This document shows, one piece after another, positions 19,492 through 27,617 of a DNA stretch of 64,000 bases. This DNA comes from Sinorhizobium numidicum (GTDB lineage: Bacteria > Pseudomonadota > Alphaproteobacteria > Rhizobiales > Rhizobiaceae), in NCBI RefSeq assembly GCF_029892045.1, contig NZ_CP120369.1:124001-188000 (forward strand). The letters run 5' to 3'. Below the pieces are notes generated by a model that worked only from the letters and a program-made list of their open reading frames with translations, was not told the DNA's origin and made no database searches. A program made the position numbers and the translations under genes. Each line of letters opens with the position of its first letter. Position 1 is the first letter of the stretch.

Positions 19492-20886
19492 CTAAACTCT
19501 ATAGTCTCCTGGATTGTCATTCCACGCGGCATGTGTCGCCTTGTCAAAAATGGCAATTGCCTGGTCCGGATTCAGCTGGGGCATAGTGCGGGAACTTCGC
19601 ATCCGTGCTTTTTTTATCTCAATATCAAAAAAAGCGTACTGATTGGCATTCATGAATTGATGGGCTAGCGCGATCGCCCCCCGTTCATCTATGAACCCAT
19701 CATTGATCTCCTGCTCCAACGTTTTAAGTAACCAATTCCTCGCCTGGAAGGCATACCCAACCGATGCCGCCGGAAGGCGCGAGTCGCCTCCGAATGCGAA
19801 GATTTTATGGGAGGGAACAGCATGTATCATTCGGCGCACGAATTCCGACGTGGCGCGTGGGTTTAGCGCCCAAGCCCAACATAAATCGATTGCAACATTC
19901 GGGAACTGTTTCGCAACCGCAACAAGTTCGTTCTCGTAAGGGTAGGCAATGTGCATGAGTACAAAATTCGTATTGGGGTGTGCGTGCAAAAGTTCGTGAA
20001 GCATTTCAGCACGAGAGACGGTGATTGGAAATCCGCCAAACCCGTTGAGATAGCCAGTATGGAGTTTAAACGGCAATTTGTGCTCGGCAGCCAAGCGCGC
20101 GATCAGGTCGATGCACCAGTCACCAAGACAGTTTCTCGTCTCAGCCGCAGTACCGGGCCCGTCACGCCTCCATCTGTCAAGTGCTTCGGCCGCACTCGAC
20201 TCATCACGGACCTGCCACCGCAGTGTGCGGTGATAAGCGTGCTGGGATTTTATTGCTACGGCCAGGTTGCCGTTGCTCTCGAATATCGTCGAAATCGCTC
20301 GCTCCAAGCTCGATAGATCAGAGACGTCCACACCTGTCGTTCTTGCGATTCTCTCAAAATCGGGAGTGCCATCGCAGAACCGGCATAGGTTGATATCGTA
20401 CAGGAAGAAATCCTGGCCCAAAGCCTCCGAGGGAATGTTCCAGTCCATCGCGTCTATCTGGACATGGTCAAGATTTCCTTGATTACGTAAGAGTGTAAGG
20501 CGTTCCCCAGGAGAGCCGCAATATCTCGTTTGGTTATGTTCAAGTGCCAATCCGTCAATTTCTTCAATACCGTAAAGAGCTTTTGCGATCATTTTAACGG
20601 CTTCACCGTAACCAGTGTACTGCGCCCGGCTCCAGGCTTCTGCTACACCAGCAAACCGGATCGCAATACTGTCAACACCTTTCGCCAAAAGGCGTCGGAG
20701 GCTCTCCGGATCAGCACCCGCTACTGCAAGATCATTGATGATATAGTTATCGAACAGGTTGGCTAATATGTCCGGAGGGTTACGGACATATTCTGACTCA
20801 AATTCGGTGTGCTCGTGGGTGCTACACATCTGGAGGGACGTGACATAGTCCGCTAAATCGCGGAACTTCGTGACATCAAACTGCAT
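19492..20886 (-). CDS. Amidohydrolase-superfamily protein of the moc-like operon
   Basis: This 464-aa protein has the metal-binding marks of the amidohydrolase superfamily: HEH in CSTHEHTEF near residue 25, His in KLHTGYLNGFGG, His in LMHIAYPYENE and a late Asp in FGGDSR. It resembles the uncharacterised amidohydrolase-2 / uronate-isomerase-like branch. It is the last gene of the operon, 31 bp after the small HTH gene, so a ring-opening or isomerising step in sugar or inositol breakdown is plausible. The substrate is not deducible. Confidence 0.75.
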   Translation of the reverse strand: MQFDVTKFRDLADYVTSLQMCSTHEHTEFESEYVRNPPDILANLFDNYIINDLAVAGADPESLRRLLAKGVDSIAIRFAGVAEAWSRAQYTGYGEAVKMIAKALYGIEEIDGLALEHNQTRYCGSPGERLTLLRNQGNLDHVQIDAMDWNIPSEALGQDFFLYDINLCRFCDGTPDFERIARTTGVDVSDLSSLERAISTIFESNGNLAVAIKSQHAYHRTLRWQVRDESSAAEALDRWRRDGPGTAAETRNCLGDWCIDLIARLAAEHKLPFKLHTGYLNGFGGFPITVSRAEMLHELLHAHPNTNFVLMHIAYPYENELVAVAKQFPNVAIDLCWAWALNPRATSEFVRRMIHAVPSHKIFAFGGDSRLPAASVGYAFQARNWLLKTLEQEINDGFIDERGAIALAHQFMNANQYAFFDIEIKKARMRSSRTMPQLNPDQAIAIFDKATHAAWNDNPGDYRV

Positions 20887-20917
20887 TTTCTCGTCGCTTC
20901 TCGAGTTGTCGCCGCGC

Positions 20918-21127
20918 CTATGTCAACCGCCGCAGCTCAGCCTGGTATTTGGCGATAGCCTGGTTATTCAGATCGAAGATCGCATATGAAATTTTCTCGC
21001 GAACTTCGAACTTGACGGATGTATCGTTCTTCAACGCGCGATGCACAGTAGCCCGGTCAAAACCGGTTTTCTCCACGATTTCGGAGATCGTGCAAAACCT
21101 GGTTTTGGGGATATGAACCAGTTTCAT
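20918..21127 (-). CDS. Stand-alone LacI-type helix-turn-helix protein
   Basis: This 69-aa protein consists of little more than one HTH: FCTISEIVEKTGFDRATVHR followed by ALKNDTSVKFEVREKISYAI, closely resembling the DNA-binding head of the LacI-type regulator at 26135. No ligand-binding domain follows, and the frame ends in a short helix. It lies within the operon between the binding-protein and amidohydrolase genes. It may be a small competitor or co-regulator of the full regulator, or the kept head of a lost one. Confidence 0.6.
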   Translation of the reverse strand: MKLVHIPKTRFCTISEIVEKTGFDRATVHRALKNDTSVKFEVREKISYAIFDLNNQAIAKYQAELRRLT

Positions 21128-21188
21128 TGTGCTGCCTCAAAACGTGTCGGGCGCGACAAACACGTATGTCGCGCCCGAAGCTAACCGG

Positions 21189-22184
21189 TTAGTTGAGACC
21201 CCCCTCCATCAAGCGGAACTTGACCTTGTCGAGATTGGACTTGTCGATGATGGCGGGGCCAGTGGAGATGTCAGCGCCCGGCATCATGCCGTAGTCCAAG
21301 TAGGTTCTAGCGATTACCGCAGGAAGATAGCCCTGCAGGTACATAAGTTGGTCGATACCAGCAATCGCCTCGCCGCTCGCGATTGCGTCGAGCAAAGCTG
21401 GCGAGACGTCGAATGTCACATTCGACACGCTCTTGGACAGGTTTTCTCGGCGCTCGACGTCGAGCAATGTTTCGAAGCAGAACGGCCCCGAATTCATGCA
21501 GAACACAGCGTCGGTATCCGGATGGGCCAGGAAGTAGTTCGACAGCATCGCAGAGCTTTGAGACACGTCGGTGCCAATGGCGATAACCTCCGTCTGGGCA
21601 CCGGCTTTCGCAAGCGTGTCCGTAAATCCCTTTGCCATTTGCTCCAAGCCGACGTGACCGGGAACATGATTTGGAACGACTCCGCGCTTTGGATGAGGAT
21701 TGACCTTCAGGACCTGCTCGGCGGCTGCAACGCCACTCTGATAAAGGTCAGCGCCAATGCCGATCAGGTACGGCACGCGCTGATCTTTTGGGGCCGGGTC
21801 GAGCACGTTAATGGCAATCATCGGGATTCCAGCCGCTTTTGCCTTTTCGATTGTCGGCCGCATTGCTGTCGGATCGGTGGCCGTGATCACGAGCATGTCA
21901 GGCTTCTCCGTGATTGCCGTTTCCATGCGGTTGATCGTTGTCTCAATCGAGAACTTGTCGTCCTGCGTCCACTTAATCTTCAAGCAATTGTCATCCGCAC
22001 CTTGCTCGGCACCCTTCTTAACGGTCGCCCAAACCGGCTCCGCAATTGCGTGCGTTGCGTAGTAAATGAGGTATGGCTTTTTGCCCTCGCAGCGGTCGGC
22101 TGCCAGTGAAGTCCCCGCAGCAAGCGTTGCTGCCGCAGCCGCCAGAATGCCCGTTGTCATCAGTCTTACAGAGATATTGGCCAT
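21189..22184 (-). CDS. Sugar/inositol ABC transporter periplasmic binding protein (MocB-like)
   Basis: This 331-aa protein has a cleavable signal peptide (about residues 1-29, ending ...AAGTSLAAD) and the peripla_BP_4 fold of the RbsB/MocB group (KKGAEQGADDNCLKI, ETTINRMETAITEKPDMLVI, AAGIPMIAINV). It binds a sugar or cyclitol outside the membrane and delivers it to the adjacent permease. GGGAGGA precedes the ATG. Rhizopine MocB is one candidate identity. Ribose- or inositol-type sugars are equally possible. Confidence 0.85.
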   Translation of the reverse strand: MANISVRLMTTGILAAAAATLAAGTSLAADRCEGKKPYLIYYATHAIAEPVWATVKKGAEQGADDNCLKIKWTQDDKFSIETTINRMETAITEKPDMLVITATDPTAMRPTIEKAKAAGIPMIAINVLDPAPKDQRVPYLIGIGADLYQSGVAAAEQVLKVNPHPKRGVVPNHVPGHVGLEQMAKGFTDTLAKAGAQTEVIAIGTDVSQSSAMLSNYFLAHPDTDAVFCMNSGPFCFETLLDVERRENLSKSVSNVTFDVSPALLDAIASGEAIAGIDQLMYLQGYLPAVIARTYLDYGMMPGADISTGPAIIDKSNLDKVKFRLMEGGLN

Positions 22185-22204
22185 GGTTTCCTCCCGTTAG
22201 CCTC

Positions 22205-22987
22205 CTAGACGGCAAGCTTGCTGCTCGCTCGTGTTCCCGTGTTGATAAGATTTGCCAGTTCCTGCTCACTGACGTCTTCGCGAGACGTCGTTTCCGCGAC
22301 CTTGCCGTGATAGAGCACGGTGAACCGATCGCAGACCTCATATGCGTGGGAGATGTTGTGAGTGATAAAGACGACCGATACGCCCTGACGCTTGGCTTCC
22401 TGAATATAGGCGAGCACTTTCGCCGTTTCCTTCAGGCTCAACGCCGCAGTCGGCTCATCGAGGATCAGCAGCTTGGACTGGAAATGCACCGCCCTTGCGA
22501 TTGCAATCGACTGCCGTTCGCCGCCGGAAAGGCGGGCAACCGTTAAATCGACATCGGCGATGTGAATTCCCAACTGCGAAAGCGATTTGCGAGCGATCTC
22601 GCGCATCTGCCGTTTCTTCAGCAGCATCAAACCCGGCAATTTCACCGACACTTCCTCTTCGCGGCCAAGGAAGAAGTTCCGGTAGATGCTCAGGAGCGGG
22701 ATGATCCCCAAGTCCTGATAGACAACCGAGATCCCCTTCGCCATGGCCTTTCTCGGAGAGTCGATGGACGTCTGCTGACCCTGCCAGATGATCTGACCGC
22801 TCGTCGGCTGATGGACGCCAGCGAAGACCTTGATCAGCGTCGACTTGCCTGCGCCGTTATCCCCAAGCAGTCCCAAGACCTCACCTGGCCTCACGTCCAT
22901 GTTGATGCCACGCAGAGAATGAACGCGGCCGAAGGACTTCGTGATTTCCTTGAGTTCGAGAAGTGGAGAAGCTAAATCCTTGGTCAT
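22205..22987 (-). CDS. Sugar ABC transporter ATP-binding protein
   Basis: This 260-aa protein has a single ABC domain: Walker A GDNGAGKST, signature LSGGERQ, Walker B LLILDEPTAALS and a switch His in FITHN. Monodomain ATPases of this type (FrcA-like) pair with one RbsC-type permease. The ATG at 22987 overlaps the permease stop by 1 bp. A longer frame upstream exists but would run back through the permease gene. Confidence 0.92.
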   Translation of the reverse strand: MTKDLASPLLELKEITKSFGRVHSLRGINMDVRPGEVLGLLGDNGAGKSTLIKVFAGVHQPTSGQIIWQGQQTSIDSPRKAMAKGISVVYQDLGIIPLLSIYRNFFLGREEEVSVKLPGLMLLKKRQMREIARKSLSQLGIHIADVDLTVARLSGGERQSIAIARAVHFQSKLLILDEPTAALSLKETAKVLAYIQEAKRQGVSVVFITHNISHAYEVCDRFTVLYHGKVAETTSREDVSEQELANLINTGTRASSKLAV

Positions 22988-24012
22988 CACACGCCGTTCC
23001 TTATTCTCACGCGTTGATTGACAACAGCAGCGACGATCAGCAGCAAACCAATGCCGGCTTGGTACCAGTAAACTGAGATGCCCATCAGAAGCAGACCTTG
23101 CTGGATCATGCTGATGATCAGGACGCCCAAAGCTGCACCCACAATGCTGCCGTATCCACCATTGAGAGACGCACCACCGACAACCACCGCCAGAACGGCT
23201 TCCAGTTCCATTCCCTGTCCACGCAGCGCATCCACACTTGAGAAACGCGCGACGGAGACATACCCGGCAAGACATGCCATCATCGAATTCAGGGCAAACG
23301 CTGCTATTTGGACCCCCTCGGCCGGAACACCCATGCCTCGCGCAGCCTCAGGCGACCCCCCTGTAGCAAAGAGCCAGTTGCCAAATCGAGTGGAGGTCAA
23401 AACGAAAGCGAATATGACAACGAGCACGAGGAACCAGAAGAACGGCCCCGGTATCCCGTTCCAATTGAAATCGAAGGCTCGAAGGAAGGGATCGGGAGTT
23501 TTCAACCGGATCGGAAACCCTTGGGTTAGCGCCAGGAGTACACCTCGGTAAAACATCAAGCCTCCGAGCGTGATGATCAACGAGTGTATCTGCAACCTTG
23601 TTACGAGAACCCCGTGGAACGCCCCCACCAGCAGACCGGCGACCAAAACGATCGGCAGCATAACGATCGCCGGGATTCCGGCGTTTACGCCCATGATCAC
23701 CATCCCAGCTGATAGACCGTAGACCGAACCAACTGACAGATCGAATTGACCGGCGATCATCAGGACGGCGACACCGACGGCTATGATGCCGAGCGTCGAC
23801 GAACTGAGCAGAAGGTTCGAGGCAACCCGGTCCGAGAAGAAGTGCGGAGCGAACGCTGAAAAGAATAGGTACACGGCAATAGCAGCGATGACGACGCCCG
23901 ACTCAGGCCGAAGCATCAGCTTGTCGATGAAGGTCTTCTCAGGCCGTTTAGCGCTGATCGCTGCTGCTTCGCCATTGCTTCCTGTGACGGTTTGATGTGT
24001 ATCCAAGGCCAT
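22987..24012 (-). CDS. Sugar ABC transporter permease (RbsC family)
   Basis: This 341-aa protein has about 9-10 hydrophobic segments and family motifs GIIAVGVAVLMIAGQFDLSVG, SLIITLGGLMFYRG and VVVGGASLNGGYGS. ATG 24012 was chosen because AGGGAGGAG stands 7 bp before it. An in-frame ATG at 24045 lacks one. It sits between the dehydrogenase and the ATPase gene in one operon. Confidence 0.92.
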   Translation of the reverse strand: MALDTHQTVTGSNGEAAAISAKRPEKTFIDKLMLRPESGVVIAAIAVYLFFSAFAPHFFSDRVASNLLLSSSTLGIIAVGVAVLMIAGQFDLSVGSVYGLSAGMVIMGVNAGIPAIVMLPIVLVAGLLVGAFHGVLVTRLQIHSLIITLGGLMFYRGVLLALTQGFPIRLKTPDPFLRAFDFNWNGIPGPFFWFLVLVVIFAFVLTSTRFGNWLFATGGSPEAARGMGVPAEGVQIAAFALNSMMACLAGYVSVARFSSVDALRGQGMELEAVLAVVVGGASLNGGYGSIVGAALGVLIISMIQQGLLLMGISVYWYQAGIGLLLIVAAVVNQRVRIRNGV

Positions 24013-24041
24013 TGGCTTCTCCTCCCTAGACGAGCCATCGG

Positions 24042-25049
24042 TCATTTCAGGCTCACTGGCGAGCCGCTTCGCGCTGACTTAAGCGCCTCCATGCTGATGT
24101 GCAGCGCCTGACGACCGTCCCACACATTTGGAAAATTGGTGGTCTCGCCGCGGACGGCTCCGACGAATTGATCGATCTCGCGAACATAGGCATCGGCGTA
24201 TCGATCGATGAAAAAGTTCTTCAGGGGGTCCGTACGGATCGCATCCGCGCCGTAGACTTTTACATTGGTCTTGCCGTGGTTTTGCGACTGCACCATCCCC
24301 TTAGAACCGAAGACCTCGATACGCTGGTCGTAGCCGTAGACGGCGCGTCGGCTTGCGGACACTTGGCACACTGCTCCAGATGTGGTTTTCAGCGTCGCGG
24401 TTGCAGCATCGTACTCCCGGTCCGGGTTCAGTTCCCCATTGATGTGACTGCTCGCCGTGGCGTAGACTTCGGTCGCCTCGACGCCGAGAACCCACCTCGC
24501 GATATCGAAGTCATGGATCATGGTGTCATAGAAGATGCCGCCGGGTGTGGCCTTCATGTAGGCCGGTGGCGGCGGATTGGGGTCACGGCTCGTGATGGAC
24601 ACCATCTCGACCTCCCCAATCGCACCACTTTCGACAATTTCCTTGAGCCGGGCATGGCTGGCGTCGAAGCGCCGATTAAAACCAATCAGGATCGGTTGCT
24701 TATACTCGCGCAATTCCGAAACGAGGACATCGACGTCCTCCATATTCATACCGACAGGCTTCTCGCAGAAGATCGCTTTGCCTGCTTTGGCGGCGCGCCG
24801 GATAAAGTCCGTGTGTGTGTTGGCCGGAGAAGCAATCCACACCGCCTCAACACTCGAATCCTCATATGCTTCTGCCGCGTCGGACAGCCACCTAGCCCCG
24901 GTCGCGTCTGCCACCTTTCTGCCTAGCGCTTCAGATGGCTCTACGACATACTTTAGCGCCACATCAGCGTGCCGCGCCAAGTTTTTCGCGTGAAGCTCAC
25001 CGATAAATCCGGCGCCGATCAGCGCCACTGTGATCTTTTGGTTCGTCAT
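24042..25049 (-). CDS. Gfo/Idh/MocA-family NAD(P)-dependent dehydrogenase (inositol/rhizopine type)
   Basis: This 335-aa protein has an N-terminal Rossmann fold (VALIGAGFIGELHAKN), the family's FCEKPVGMN motif (Lys for NAD and substrate) and a C-terminal dimer domain with DTMIHDFDIARW, where His/Asp act in proton transfer. Members oxidise myo- or scyllo-inositol, or act in rhizopine breakdown (MocA). The ATG at 25049 follows the isomerase gene by 4 bp. A long in-frame upstream extension would cover that gene and is rejected. Confidence 0.88.
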   Translation of the reverse strand: MTNQKITVALIGAGFIGELHAKNLARHADVALKYVVEPSEALGRKVADATGARWLSDAAEAYEDSSVEAVWIASPANTHTDFIRRAAKAGKAIFCEKPVGMNMEDVDVLVSELREYKQPILIGFNRRFDASHARLKEIVESGAIGEVEMVSITSRDPNPPPPAYMKATPGGIFYDTMIHDFDIARWVLGVEATEVYATASSHINGELNPDREYDAATATLKTTSGAVCQVSASRRAVYGYDQRIEVFGSKGMVQSQNHGKTNVKVYGADAIRTDPLKNFFIDRYADAYVREIDQFVGAVRGETTNFPNVWDGRQALHISMEALKSARSGSPVSLK

Positions 25050-25053
25050 TTCT

Positions 25054-25944
25054 TCAACCAATTCCGACGTCGTTGAGATATTTGCGGGTGGCGCGTGCAA
25101 TAGGGAAAGGCCGTTCGGGGGGAGCCGGATACATGTCTTGTTCCACGACCGCGTAGCCTTGGTACCCGATTTCATCGAGGACCGATTTCAGCTGTTTGAA
25201 ATCGACCAATCCCTTCCATGGTTCGCACATGATGTTTTTCGTGACGGCATGCGCGAACGACCAACCCTCGCGCCGCATGTCAGCCAGAACATCCGCGTCG
25301 CAGTTTTTCAGGTGAATGTAGGGGATGCGGTTCGCATGCTTTTTCAAGAAGGCGCACGCGTCACCGCCGCCATACGCATGGTGCCCGACGTCAAGGCATA
25401 GCGCCACATCTTCGGCGGGAGTCAATGCCAAGAGGCTCTCGATGTCTTCCTCTGTTTCCAGATGACTGTCGACATGCGGATGTGCGGCCAAAACAAGCCC
25501 GTACTGTTCGCGGATAAACTTGCCGATCCGGCCAATGTTGCGGTTGAAGCGTTCACGCTCTTCCGCAGACAATTGCTTGTTGAGGACGACTTCACCGGTG
25601 AACAGGTCGGTGAACATCTCAGGAAGCAAAACGACGAACTTTGCACCAAGCTCTTTTTGAAGCGCGGTGATCGCGGGAAGCTGAATAAGAAGGCTCTCGA
25701 TGCTCTCTTCATTGAGCAAATTGCATCCAACCGTGGACGCCGCTAACGTCAAATTGCGCTTCGATAGTTCGGCCTTCAGTGCCGACGCCTCAGTCGGCAA
25801 ATATCCCCATGGGCCCAGCTCAATGCAGGAATAGCCCGCTGCCGCGACCTCATCCAGGAATACGTCCCACGGTACTTGGCGGTCATTATGCGGAAACCAC
25901 ACGCCCCACGAGTCCGGAGCGTTTCCAACCTCGATACAAGCCAA
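25054..25944 (-). CDS. Sugar-phosphate isomerase-like protein (IolE/MocC-type)
   Basis: This 296-aa TIM-barrel protein of the AP-endonuclease-2 family begins ACIEVGNAPDSWGVWF, typical of IolE/MocC. Metal-ligand regions include AHPHVDSH, CLDVGHHAYGGGD, IHLKNCD and VVEQDMYP. IolE dehydrates 2-keto-inositol. MocC acts in rhizopine catabolism. Start TTG 25944 was chosen because GGGAGG stands 5 bp before it, while the ATG at 25974 lies inside a regulatory repeat and has no ribosome site. It is the first gene of the seven-gene operon. Confidence 0.85.
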   Translation of the reverse strand: MACIEVGNAPDSWGVWFPHNDRQVPWDVFLDEVAAAGYSCIELGPWGYLPTEASALKAELSKRNLTLAASTVGCNLLNEESIESLLIQLPAITALQKELGAKFVVLLPEMFTDLFTGEVVLNKQLSAEERERFNRNIGRIGKFIREQYGLVLAAHPHVDSHLETEEDIESLLALTPAEDVALCLDVGHHAYGGGDACAFLKKHANRIPYIHLKNCDADVLADMRREGWSFAHAVTKNIMCEPWKGLVDFKQLKSVLDEIGYQGYAVVEQDMYPAPPERPFPIARATRKYLNDVGIG

Positions 25945-25965
25945 GACGACCTCCCAAGCCTTGCG

Positions 25966-26118
25966 ATGTCTCATTTTGTTTCTTATACTGAGACATTGTC
26001 GCAAACCTTACATGCGGTCAACCTCTTTTTCGGTCAAAAGGGCATAAACGTGACAAATCGTAGAAAAAAGGCCCGATTGATGTTGCGTAAGCGCCAAGAT
26101 GAGGTAATTTGAGACATT
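25966..26118. promoter_or_regulatory. Divergent promoter region with TGAGACAT operators
   Basis: ATGTCTCA at 25966-25973 and TGAGACAT at 25989-25996 form a perfect 8-bp inverted repeat, embedded in longer partial symmetry (GCGATGTCTCA / TGAGACATTGTCGC). A third copy, TGAGACAT at 26110-26117, lies 18 bp before the regulator start. The copies sit between the catabolic operon and the LacI-type gene, as expected for one regulator controlling both. Confidence 0.6.
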
Positions 26119-26134
26119 CAAGGGAGAGCTAGCC

Positions 26135-27154
26135 GTGACGCGTCGGGTAACGATGAACGAATTAATAAAGGTGACCGGACTGTCCCGCGCGACGATAGAC
26201 CGCGCTCTTAATAAACGAGGCGGCATCCATCCCCGTACCGAACAAGTCATCAATCGGGCGCTCGAACAGCTCGGCCGGGCTCCACAGGAGAATGGAGGGC
26301 TTCCCGCAAGCAGCGCCGCAGATGCCGTGCTCCGAGTAGGCCGTGGGTTTGCGATGCAGATTCAGGCCTCATGCCAAAACCGCGCTATTCCTCTAAACTT
26401 CGTCGACATGTCTCAAAAGAACGAAGACGAGATGCTCGATGCGGTAAACGATGCTTGCAGAGACGTTTCACGCCCGCTGATCGTCACCGCAAAAAACACT
26501 GAACGGATGAACGCGCTGTTGTTGCAGGCGCGAAAGCGCGGCAAGCGCGTCATTACATTCGTCTCCGATCTTCCTCACGACAGCCGCGATGCTTTCGTGG
26601 GCATTGATAATAGGAGTGCCGGGCAGACTGCCGCCTATCTTATCGGCAGCCTCTTGAAAGAACGCGAATCTGCTACCGTTGGCGTTGTTCTTGGTGACTA
26701 TGCATTTAATAATCATGAAGACAGAGAAATCGGGTTCCGTTCGCACCTTCGGGCAAATTTTCCAAACATAAGACTCACGGATGTGGCTAAGGGGGAGGAT
26801 TCGCCTGAACAAACCTATCTGGCGGTCCGCGATCTTTTAAAAAAACATCCAGATGTTGCCGCGATCTACAATGTCGCAGGCGGAAATGCAGGCATGGCCA
26901 AGGCGTTGGAAGAGGCCGGTCTGGCTGGTCGGACCCGCGTAGTAACCCACGAAGCAAACTCAATCACAGTTCCACTGATGCGTGACGACGTCGTTCAATA
27001 TGTTCTCGCGCAAGACCCGGCCGAGATGCTAAAGCTGGCTGTGAATGTTGCCCTTGCAAAAAGACCTCAACCCCTCAAGGAGCAGCATCTTGTCGATTTT
27101 GGCCTGCATACGCGCTTCAATTTGCCAAGATTTGCGTTGGACATAGTCGATTAG
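26135..27154 (+). CDS. LacI-type transcriptional regulator of the moc-like operon
   Basis: This 339-aa protein has an N-terminal HTH (about residues 6-45, MNELIKVTGLSRATIDRALN) and a periplasmic-binding-protein-like effector domain (about 65-335, with VGIDNRSAGQTAAYLIG and VAGGNAGMAKALEEAGL). Start GTG 26135 follows GGGAGAG. It is divergent from the catabolic operon and probably responds to the imported cyclitol or sugar. The HTH resembles that of the 69-aa protein at 20918. Confidence 0.88.
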   Translation: MTRRVTMNELIKVTGLSRATIDRALNKRGGIHPRTEQVINRALEQLGRAPQENGGLPASSAADAVLRVGRGFAMQIQASCQNRAIPLNFVDMSQKNEDEMLDAVNDACRDVSRPLIVTAKNTERMNALLLQARKRGKRVITFVSDLPHDSRDAFVGIDNRSAGQTAAYLIGSLLKERESATVGVVLGDYAFNNHEDREIGFRSHLRANFPNIRLTDVAKGEDSPEQTYLAVRDLLKKHPDVAAIYNVAGGNAGMAKALEEAGLAGRTRVVTHEANSITVPLMRDDVVQYVLAQDPAEMLKLAVNVALAKRPQPLKEQHLVDFGLHTRFNLPRFALDIVD

Positions 27155-27406
27155 GCCGCAAACTTTCTCATCGAACTCGGTAGCCTTTTCCCCGATAGAG
27201 TAGCAGCGCCTCATTCAGAGCATGGCTCGATTTCCAACTGGAAGCCAACTTCGCTCGCTAGCGTGATGAGTAGCGCTCGAGCAGATTGGCAGGAGGCGCG
27301 CGACCTCGTGTACTAACTGCCGCTAATGGTAGGGATGCACATCCCCCGGTGGCGCGTTCTTCGGAGCAGCGCCGCGTCCAAGAGTGACCGACATCCCTGT
27401 CGTGAA

Positions 27407-27515
27407 TGTCGCGCCTGCGACGTAGCGGTCTGTGGGCCAATTTCATAGCACTCCGGATTAAGTCATTGATTTGACAGGAAAGGCAGCTTTTTCGAAAGTT
27501 GGCACGACTTTTGAG
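27407..27515 (+). promoter_or_regulatory. Sigma-54-type promoter with NifA-like upstream site
   Basis: TGGCACG at 27500-27506, four bases, then TTGAG at 27511-27515 matches the -24/-12 consensus except that the -12 GC is GA. TGT-N10-ACG at 27407-27422 is one base off the NifA activator site TGT-N10-ACA and lies about 80 bp upstream. The promoter is about 100 bp before the carbamoyltransferase gene. The rest of 27155-27617 shows nothing else. Confidence 0.45.
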
Positions 27516-27617
27516 TCCCAGAAGAGGAACTGCGATGGGAGAAGACAATGAGCGTTGATCGAAAGGATCTTTCCCGAAATCCACGTGTGTGCCATTTACA
27601 ACTAGGAGTTTGGCAAC

